From: Diphasiastrum complanatum
Taxonomy: Eukaryota > Streptophyta > Lycopodiopsida > Lycopodiales > Lycopodiaceae
DNA length: 64,000 nucleotides
Direction: 5' to 3'
Assembly (NCBI GenBank): GCA_029204225.1
Contig: CM055108.1
Location: 8,986,601 to 9,050,600 of the forward strand
The position numbers and the translations under genes are program-made. The notes below the pieces were generated by a model, which was not told the DNA's origin, did no database searches, and was given only the letters and a program-made list of their open reading frames with translations. Positions 56,630-64,000 of the stretch are shown here, one piece after another (position 1 is the stretch's first letter; every line of letters starts with the position of its first letter).

Positions 56630-57492
56630 TGTTGGGGGCTGCCTAGGTTTTATACAATATGCCTATCTAATATGGCTGTTTACTGCGACTGTCGGAAAGA
56701 TTTGATTTGTTAAACAAATTTTCTGTCAGGCAATTTTGCACTGACAGTTCATATTGCACGGACCCAAAACATTGCATCTTGTTGAATGCATACTGAAAAA
56801 GGCGAAGTAAAAAACTGACCTTGCAAAAACATTTAGTAGAAAGAGAAATGGGTACCTTCATGTAAGGGCATGAAGCACAACCTCCACTAATCTGCCACTC
56901 TTGTAGTTCTTGATTAGTTATAGATGCTTAATTACTCTAATCTAGGAGTTGCACGACGCGACTATATACTCTCTAGATGATACTTGATACATAGAGATGT
57001 AGTCATCTAATGCTAGTAAGTAAGACACACAGACAGAATACGAGTCCGCCTGCATGCGAGACAAATTCTACATACGATCTGAAGATCCACAAGTCTGCTA
57101 GTAAGCAAGACATTAACTCGTGGGAGAACTGTATTTCTCTCAAGCCAACACACTGCGTGAATTTGCATGCAGTGCTTGAAGAATCAGAAAAACAATCAAT
57201 GATTTTGTAGCCGTTGCGCACATGTCATTCTTTTCATGTCTGATCTTGAATGCAAATTAGTCTGCTGTTATTCATGTGTCTGATTCACTCTTGTTCATTT
57301 AATTCTGCACATTGGTTGAATTTTTGTTGAATGCTACGTTAATTTTTAAATGTAGATCAGCAGTGCCTGACTACATTCTGGAGGACTGTACGAATGATAC
57401 AGTTGGCAGTGACCAGTAATCAGATCTGAACTCCATCCGAATTGTTTGCTTTCACAATTCTTTTGTGACTGCGACGACTGTTACTGTCATCA
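56630..57492 (+). repeat. Copia 5' LTR (about 863 bp)
   Basis: Starts TGTTGGGGGCTG, ends CTGTCATCA, one base before a primer site. TATA-like CTATATACT at about 56962-56970. No 3' copy in the window. Confidence 0.7.
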
Positions 57493-57493
57493 G

Positions 57494-57506
57494 TGGTATC
57501 AGAGCC
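57494..57506 (+). promoter_or_regulatory. Primer-binding site, initiator-Met tRNA
   Basis: TGGTATCAGAGCC, exact. Confidence 0.9.
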
Positions 57507-57609
57507 TACCTACCTTTGTCATAATCTGACATAGCCAAAAGGCTATCAGATGCAAGAGGCCATGCATTCAAACAAGCAACCATCAACACGAGAACGCAGT
57601 TCAGAAACA

Positions 57610-59045
57610 ATGGCTTCAATCAGCAGCATAAAGAGCAAGATCTGTACAGTTCTTGATTTTTCAGGATCTAACTTTCTAGTCTGAAAAGTTAAGACATCAT
57701 TGATACTCAAGGGCGAAGGTCTATTCCCTTGGGTGGATGGCACAAAGGAGATGCCTACGACATCAGGCAAAGAGCTACATGAGTGGAGGGAGAAAAATGA
57801 CAAGACAATAGCCTTGCTATCTTCATCCATCGAAGATAGTCTCACACTTGACCTGGCTATACTCTCCAAAGCTAAGGAGATGTGGGATGCACTGCTCACG
57901 AGATTTCAAACGAAATCAAGAAGCTGAAATAGTCAGTTCGACAATGGTACAAAAAGAAGGACCAAGCCCTGAAATCATCAGGAGCCACTGATGGCTGATT
58001 CCAATGTGTATGTCAGAGTCACAGATGGGCAGATCATTATTGTGGCTGTATATGTGGACGATAGTGTGATACTTTGCAAGAGTGAACAACTGATTGCTAA
58101 AGTGAAGGAAGACATCTCGAAACATTTCGAGATCGTGGATCTGGGAGAAGCCAGATGCTACCTTGGCTTGCAAATTGAAAGGGACAATGAGGGAGGTGAG
58201 CTCTACCTTCACTAGTCCAGATACACCTAGAAAATCCTAGAGGATTTTGGGATGTTGAACTGCAAAAGAGCGAATAGTCCAATGCTTGTAGGAACGGTGC
58301 TGACAAACGATGATTGTCCGAGGACTGAAGAAGAGAGAAAACAATTGTAGCTCACACCTTATAGAAAGCTGATAGGTTCGCTGATGTACCTTGCAGACAC
58401 ACATGCCCTGACATTGCTTATGCAGTGTTCAAGATGAGCCAATTTGCACGAATCCAGGCTCGACACATTGAAAGATTGCAAAACAAATTTTGCAATATCT
58501 TCAATTAACGAGGGATTATGGCTTGTGTTATTGTCGTGATGCAGGTTTCAAGATGGTTTCCTATAGTGATGCTAGTTGGGCATCCCTCAAAGACGATTGT
58601 AAAAGCATCTCAGGAGGATGCACCATCATGTCAGGAGCGGCAGTTCTCTGGGTCAGCAAGAAGCAGACCATTGTGGTTCAGTCATCCTGCGAAGCAGAGT
58701 ACGTTGCAGCAACAAAGATGGCCAACGAGATAATTTGGCTAAGACAGTTCTTGGACAAATTGGGCAAAACAAGGAACGATCCTCTAGTCTTGTAAATGGA
58801 TAACACATCTGCAATACAACTGATGAAAAATCATGTGTTCCATTTGAGAACAAACACATCGCGATCAAGTACCACTTGATCGGGGATATAATTGAGAAGA
58901 AGATGCTGCAGACCACCTTCATCGGAATGAAAGACATGGTTGCTGACATCTTCACCAAAGCCTTGGACAAAAGACTTTTTGAGAGACAGAGGAGCAATCT
59001 TGGGGTCGTAAAGGTATCATGCTTTGAGAGGGAGTTGAAGAAAGA
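57610..59045 (+). pseudogene. Ty1/copia gag-RT-RNase H with protease/integrase deleted
   Basis: gag begins near 57610 (ASISSIKSK), with LKGEGLFPWVDGTKE, KTIALLSSSIEDSL and LSKAKEMWDALLTRF. After 57927 it passes within about 65 bp to reverse transcriptase: VYVRVTDGQIIIVAVYVDDS (VDD intact, 58053-58064) and LGEARCYLGLQIERD. Stops follow, then RNase H (58490-58795): YSDASWASLKDDCKSISGG (Asp), VQSSCEAEYVAA (Glu), a degraded Asp segment, and DMVADIFTKALDKRLF, ending near RSNLGVV at 59010. A purine-rich GAGAGGGAGTTG follows, but no 3' LTR. It is a different copia lineage from the 59866-63753 element. Confidence 0.85.
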
Positions 59046-59148
59046 AAACGTTTTTATTACCCTTGCTTTGCTAGCTTTCAGCCCTCTGCCTGAAAAAAAT
59101 GTTCACAAACGCAAAAGTCAAAGACACGAAGCAGAAATGTTCGTGAAC

Positions 59149-59803
59149 TGTGAAAAATACAGATCCTAAGTGGATCTAAACTCCAAGATCATTGGCTTGA
59201 ATGCTTGCACTCCAAACTACATAAGCTAGGAATTGGCAACACATTCTATGCTACCTAGAATGCAAAGAACTTGATCAAAAAGCATTTATCACAAATGGAA
59301 ACTTCCATAAACATCAAGTGCGGCCCAAAATAGCATTATACAGTCCATAATACATCAGCCTACCACTTTTGGAAAGCACCTAAGATCATACACAATAGCT
59401 TGAAGACAATACACACAACAATGCTCTCAATGGAGGAAGAAACAATGACAATGATCTATTGATCTCAATGAAGCATACAAAAGGTTTCTCCAACCTGTTC
59501 TCCACGACTTCCCTACTATTTATGGATGAGGAAGATGACTCTATCTCCTCTCTCTAGAAGGTACTTGACCCTAGATATTCCCTATATAGGAAAAATAGCT
59601 AAAAATGGCTTATATGACCAAAATACATCAAAATGGTCTCATTTTGAAGGGTATGAAGTTTGACACTTCATCATACTGAAAAAATACAGTAAATAAAAAC
59701 ATTGTGGCCTGGTTCACACGTGTGAAACTCCAGAACCAAAACTATTTACAATTTTAGCCAATTTAGGCCTCAAACTAGCTAGGAAATGTTGACAATTTTC
59801 ACA
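59149..59803 (-). repeat. Copia 3' LTR (655 bp)
   Basis: Minus strand starts TGTGAAAATTGTCAAC and ends TATTTTTCACA. Polypurine tract TTGAAGAGGGAG at 59804-59815 (minus). TATA-like CCTATATAGG at 59581-59590; the palindrome TTCACACGTGTGAA (59713-59726) lies upstream of it. TGAAC (59144-59148) is the expected left target duplication; the partner is outside the window. Confidence 0.9.
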
Positions 59804-59865
59804 CTCCCTCTTCAACATTGGATGCTAGTTTCAACATAGTCTTTGAGCACATTCCAAGATTAGAT

Positions 59866-62800
59866 CTATGCATTTAAATATAGGTCCTTTCCCAATGGTT
59901 TGGTGAAGATATCAGCCACACACTCCTTTGAAGAGACATGTTGAAGCTCCACCTCTTTGGCAATGACTTGATCTCTCACAAAATGGTGAGCAATCTCAAT
60001 GTGCTTGCTCCTTGCATGAAAAACAGGATTGCTTGCCAAGCTTTGGGCTGAAAGGTTATCACAAAGTATGATTGGAGTCTTCTCTGGTTCCAGCAAGTGA
60101 AGATCCAATAACATCCTCTTGATCCAAAGAATCTCCTTGGTGCATGTTGTTAATGCCTTGTACTCGGCTTCGGTGGAAGATAGAGAGATAGTTGGTTGCC
60201 TCTTTGATAGCCATGAGACCACTCCATCTCCAAGATAGATTGCAAAGGCACTTGTTGACTTCCTATCCATTTGATCACCTGCAAAATCTGAATCTGAAAA
60301 TCCACAAAGGTTAGGTGTAGTACCTCCATACAAGATGCCAAAATCTCTAGATCCCGAGATGTATCTAAGTACTCTCTTTCCTAGCTTCCAATGAGCCTCA
60401 CTAGGATCTTGCATAAATTGACTTAGTTTACCAACCACAAAGCTTAGATCAGGTCTTGTGATGGTTAACCATATAAGAGATCCTATTAGCTTTCTATAGA
60501 GAGTAATGTCCTTGAAGGATCTTTCATTACTTCTTGTAGTTAGCTTTACATTTGATTCCATAGGAGTAGAAACAACTTTACAATCTTCCATATGAAACCT
60601 TTTTAGAATAGAGTTAACATACTTTTCTTGACATATGAATGTAGATTTAGAAGTTCTAATAATCTCTATTCCTAAGATATAATGAAGTTTACCAAGATCT
60701 TGAATTTCAAACTCTCTTTTGAGTGCCATCTTGATTTCATCTATATCTAGATTGTTACCACCACTTAAGATAATGTCATCAACATAGATCAAAAGTAAAG
60801 TGATATCATTTTCATTCAATCTAAAGTAGAGAGAATGATCATACTCACTCATAACAAAGTTTTGAGAAAGTAAGAAGGAATTGAGCTTAGCATACCAACT
60901 CCTTGGTGCTTGCTTTAGCCCATACAAACTCTTTTGGAGATAGCACACATGATTAGGCTCATCATGTGAAACATAGCCCTCGGGTTGCTCCATGTAAATA
61001 TCTTCTTCAAGATCACCATTCAAGAAGGCATTAGTAACATCCATTTGCCACATATCCCAATCATAAAGAGTTGCAAGAGAGATTAGGATTCGAATAGTTA
61101 CCATCTTTGCCACGGGTGCAAAGGTCTCATCATAGTCAATACCATATTCTTGAGCATACCCCTTTGCCACCAACCTTGCCTTGTACTTGTTGATTGATCC
61201 ATCTTGATTTGTCTTGATCTTGAAGATCCACTTACAACCAATTGCCTTCTTGTCCTTTGGAAGCTTTACCAACCTCCATGTGTTGCTTTTGATGAGTGCT
61301 TGATGCTCATGATCCATGGCTTGGATCCATTCCTTCTTTTGAATTGCTTCACCTACACAAGTTGGTTCATCAAAAGAGGTAAGAAAAGCAAAGTTAGAGT
61401 TGTCCACCACTTGCTTTCCTTTTTCATCATAGGTTAGCCTTGATGGCTTAGCCCTTTGCCTTTGAGTCTTCCTTGAAGTTTGCTTTGGAGTGGCATCTCC
61501 ATCTTCATCCAAGACATCTTGCACATCATGATGATTAGTAGGCACATCAACATCAACATCAACAACATTGGAAACATTCTCTTCATGAAAGATGACATCC
61601 CTACTTATGACAACTTTCTTTGTAGAAGGAATGTACACTTTGTAAGCCTTGCTTACTTCACTATAGCCAACAAACACACCCTTCTTTGATGAAGGATCTT
61701 CTTTAGTTCTATCATCAAGTGTGATATTGACAAAACATGTACATCCAAAGATCCTACAATGCTTGACACTCGGCCTTCTACCATAAAGAACCTCATGAGG
61801 AGTTTTACCATCCAAGGAAGCACTTGTCCATCTATTACATAGATAGTTAGCACATGCTAAAGCTTCCCCCCAAAAAGACTTAGCAAGATTAGCATGTAGT
61901 CTCATTGCCTTGGCACATTCACAAAGGGTTCTATTCTTCCTCTCGGCCACTCCATTCTGTTGTGGAGTCCTAGGACTAGACATCTCCCTCTTAATCCCAT
62001 GTGCTATACAAAAGTCTTTGAACCTATTTGAGGTGTATTCCCCTCCATTATCAGATCTTAAGCATTTGATCTTTGTATTGAATTGGTTTTCCATTTCATT
62101 CTTGAACTTGACAAATGCAGCAAACACTTCATCCTTACTTTTAAGAAGATAGATCCAAGTATACCTACTAAAGTCATCAATGAAAGTTGCATACATCTTT
62201 GCCCCACCATTGCTAGTTGTACTAGAAGAATGAATATCAGAATGCACAAGTTGAAAAGCTTCTTTAGATCTAGAAGTAGATCTAGAATAAGCAAGTCTAT
62301 GAGATTTGGACAAGGCACAATGTTCACAAACACTATTGTTTGCAACAAGACTTTTAGGGAGACCAAGAACAAGCTCTTTCTTTGCCATTACCTCCAAAGA
62401 TTTGAAGTTGGGATGGCCCAACCTCTTGTGCCAAACTTCTTGGTTTGTCAATTGCTCCCTAGCCATACATCCTTCATGATTAGAGATCACACATGCATCA
62501 AGCTTGAAAAGTTTACCATGCCTCCTACCTTGAGCAATCAAGGATCCACATTTACTTATCAAACATGCATCTCCAATGAACTCCACATCAAGTCCTTTGT
62601 CAATCATTTGACTTACACTAAGCAAATTCTTAGTGATTGAAGGAATGTACAAAACATTTTCAAGATTTGCTTTCCTATTTGTTGAAAGGGAAATAGGAAT
62701 AGTGCCTATGCCTTTGATGTCACATTGACCATCATTTGCAGTGTAGATGATGTTACCTTCTCCCTCATAAGACAATAAGGATGTAAAGTATTCCTTATGT

Positions 62801-63753
62801 CTTGTCATGTGAGATGAGGCTCCACTATCAATCCACCAAGGATCATTATCATCTATGTTGGCTAACAAACTTGAAGTCATAACAAGTGATTCACATGTGT
62901 TATGTTCTTCCTCATCTATTGTAAGATTTCCTTGCCTCTCTCCTTGCTCTCTTTTCTTCTTATAACATTCATTTGCAAAATGACCTTTTATCCCACAATA
63001 AAAGCACTTGAACTTTGACTTATTGTTCTTAGTAGAAGAGGAAGAGGAAGAGTGATCATCATGATCAAAGTTACCACCTTTGGACCATTTCCCTTTGCCT
63101 TTACCTTTGCCCTTGAATTTGCCTTTCGTGAAGAAAGCCTCTTCACCTCCACCTTGCAAGGATGCACCATCAAGCTTTGATTGCAACCTATGTTCTTCAG
63201 CCAATAAGATTTCTTGCAAGTCAACCACACTTGGCAAGACTCTTTGAATGGCAAAACTTTGCACAAGGTTAGCATGTTCATTTAGCAAACCATTCAACAT
63301 AACTTGGACTATTTCACCATCTTTTATGTTCTCATCAATGCATGCTAAATCATCACTTAGGGACTTAACTCTCAAGATAAATGCATGAGCACTTTCACCC
63401 TCTCTTTGCCTACTAGAAAATATTTGTCTCCTTAGGGTCAATACCCTAGATGTGGACTTTGATTCAAAGAGCTTCTTTAAGGCATTCCATGCCTCACTTG
63501 CACTTTGACACTTTCCAACTTCCTTGAGAAGTTCATTTGTAACATTCATTTTAATGATATGAAGAGCCCTTTTGGCCTTCTTATCAAACCTTTGTTGCTC
63601 TTGAAGTGTGAGAGGTCTCTCTTCAATTTCTGCAACTATGTCCATGAGTTCATTCAACTCAAGTAAGGACTCCATCCTCACTTTCCAAGTAGAGTAGTTT
63701 GATGAACTCAACCTTTCACTAGACTCTAGCATGATCCCACCATTGGAAGCCAT
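59866..63753 (-). CDS. Intact Ty1/copia gag-pol polyprotein, 1295 residues
   Basis: One uninterrupted frame from ATG at 63753. gag: residues 1-249; zinc knuckle C250-C253-H258-C263. Protease D309-S310-G311. Integrase zinc site H442, H447, C476, C479; core D506, D568, E604, with the exact 35-residue spacing between the last two. Reverse transcriptase: first Asp D905 in MDVTNAF, VDD at 991-993. RNase H: D1154/D1156, E1197, D1232, with HARSKHIEIAHHFVRDQ and ADIFTKPL near the end. Order protease-integrase-RT-RNase H defines copia. All catalytic residues I can check are present. The stop falls slightly before the usual RSNLG end, which may be natural. It makes virus-like particle protein and the enzymes for cytoplasmic reverse transcription and nuclear integration. 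Transcription would start in the 5' LTR beyond 64000. Confidence 0.95.
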   Translation of the reverse strand: MASNGGIMLESSERLSSSNYSTWKVRMESLLELNELMDIVAEIEERPLTLQEQQRFDKKAKRALHIIKMNVTNELLKEVGKCQSASEAWNALKKLFESKSTSRVLTLRRQIFSSRQREGESAHAFILRVKSLSDDLACIDENIKDGEIVQVMLNGLLNEHANLVQSFAIQRVLPSVVDLQEILLAEEHRLQSKLDGASLQGGGEEAFFTKGKFKGKGKGKGKWSKGGNFDHDDHSSSSSSTKNNKSKFKCFYCGIKGHFANECYKKKREQGERQGNLTIDEEEHNTCESLVMTSSLLANIDDNDPWWIDSGASSHMTRHKEYFTSLLSYEGEGNIIYTANDGQCDIKGIGTIPISLSTNRKANLENVLYIPSITKNLLSVSQMIDKGLDVEFIGDACLISKCGSLIAQGRRHGKLFKLDACVISNHEGCMAREQLTNQEVWHKRLGHPNFKSLEVMAKKELVLGLPKSLVANNSVCEHCALSKSHRLAYSRSTSRSKEAFQLVHSDIHSSSTTSNGGAKMYATFIDDFSRYTWIYLLKSKDEVFAAFVKFKNEMENQFNTKIKCLRSDNGGEYTSNRFKDFCIAHGIKREMSSPRTPQQNGVAERKNRTLCECAKAMRLHANLAKSFWGEALACANYLCNRWTSASLDGKTPHEVLYGRRPSVKHCRIFGCTCFVNITLDDRTKEDPSSKKGVFVGYSEVSKAYKVYIPSTKKVVISRDVIFHEENVSNVVDVDVDVPTNHHDVQDVLDEDGDATPKQTSRKTQRQRAKPSRLTYDEKGKQVVDNSNFAFLTSFDEPTCVGEAIQKKEWIQAMDHEHQALIKSNTWRLVKLPKDKKAIGCKWIFKIKTNQDGSINKYKARLVAKGYAQEYGIDYDETFAPVAKMVTIRILISLATLYDWDMWQMDVTNAFLNGDLEEDIYMEQPEGYVSHDEPNHVCYLQKSLYGLKQAPRSWYAKLNSFLLSQNFVMSEYDHSLYFRLNENDITLLLIYVDDIILSGGNNLDIDEIKMALKREFEIQDLGKLHYILGIEIIRTSKSTFICQEKYVNSILKRFHMEDCKVVSTPMESNVKLTTRSNERSFKDITLYRKLIGSLIWLTITRPDLSFVVGKLSQFMQDPSEAHWKLGKRVLRYISGSRDFGILYGGTTPNLCGFSDSDFAGDQMDRKSTSAFAIYLGDGVVSWLSKRQPTISLSSTEAEYKALTTCTKEILWIKRMLLDLHLLEPEKTPIILCDNLSAQSLASNPVFHARSKHIEIAHHFVRDQVIAKEVELQHVSSKECVADIFTKPLGKDLYLNA

Positions 63754-64000
63754 GATTCTAATGTTTCTTCAACTTTTAGGTTCTGTCCTAAAGCACTTAG
63801 CACTCACTTTTCTCTCAACGAATGATAGATAAAGAGATCTATGAAGATTTAGGACCCTAAAACACTTCTATCTTGAACCTAGATGGTTTCCAAGCATAGA
63901 AAGGAAGATTGAAACACATGCAACACTTTGCACACACTAAGAATGGATTACAAAATCAAACCAACCTGAACACACTCTTGCTTAAGCTCTCAAACTTTCC
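63754..64000 (-). other. 5' leader of the intact copia element
   Basis: Non-coding; no primer-binding site is reached before the window ends, so the 5' LTR is outside. Confidence 0.6.

Noticed and set aside
62083-62640. 185-residue plus-strand frame
   Set aside because: Antisense shadow of the intact gag-pol integrase/protease region; the same applies to plus frames at 61204-62152 and 36760-37134.

Overview
The window is a transposon-dense stretch of a plant nuclear genome. Reasons for plant: Ty1/copia and Ty3/gypsy elements throughout, almost all with a primer-binding site matching plant initiator-Met tRNA (TGGTATCAGAGC), TG...CA LTRs with 5-bp target duplications, and short GT-AG introns (87-98 bp) in the few non-retroelement genes. 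I cannot name the species. No rRNA, tRNA, CRISPR array or bacterial-type operon is visible. Most of the open frames are retroelement gag-pol pieces or their antisense shadows.

Layout, left to right. 1-840 is a GC-richer, probably gypsy LTR-like piece. 938-6846 is a minus-strand copia element whose integrase is split by a 2.9-kb non-coding LTR-like insertion (1302-4163, target duplication CTTTA). 6847-9961 is the decayed 3' part of a plus-strand copia, followed by an integrase remnant (9962-10801). 10802-14546 is a chimeric, badly decayed minus copia with two unrelated LTRs. 14600-15880 is a gypsy reverse-transcriptase relic. 16094-23037 is an old minus copia holding a plus-strand copia (17033-20372). 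23890-25140 is a gag/protease relic. 25354-31564 is a copia gag cut in two by a complete but non-autonomous gypsy element (25782-31161, 1.7-kb LTRs). 32396-39868 is another copia relic cut in two by a very young copia element (32491-38704, perfect duplication CTTAC). 39869-40481 is a plus-strand copia 5' LTR.

42940-46785 is the least transposon-like part. It holds a minus-strand coding-like block, a plus-strand decayed multi-exon gene of a transposase-like family, and a convergent minus-strand gene fragment with a clean intron. It is interrupted by a 1.4-kb insertion carrying a 507-bp tandem duplication and flanked by ACAGT. From 46790 retroelements resume: a copia LTR/gag fragment, a gypsy leader with two tandem-repeat arrays and a gag broken only by TGA codons, gypsy gag and integrase relics, an unidentified exon-like frame (55993-56550), a plus-strand copia (56630-59045), and the left 4.8 kb of a minus copia with an uninterrupted 1295-residue gag-pol (59866-63753), whose 5' LTR lies beyond the right edge.

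How the parts work together: the intact 59866-63753 polyprotein is the only complete copia enzyme set here, so elements with damaged enzymes but recent insertion marks (32491-38704) were plausibly mobilised in trans by such a relative. Several LTRs share a perfect CACACGTGTG palindrome around a G-box core, which may be a common regulatory site.
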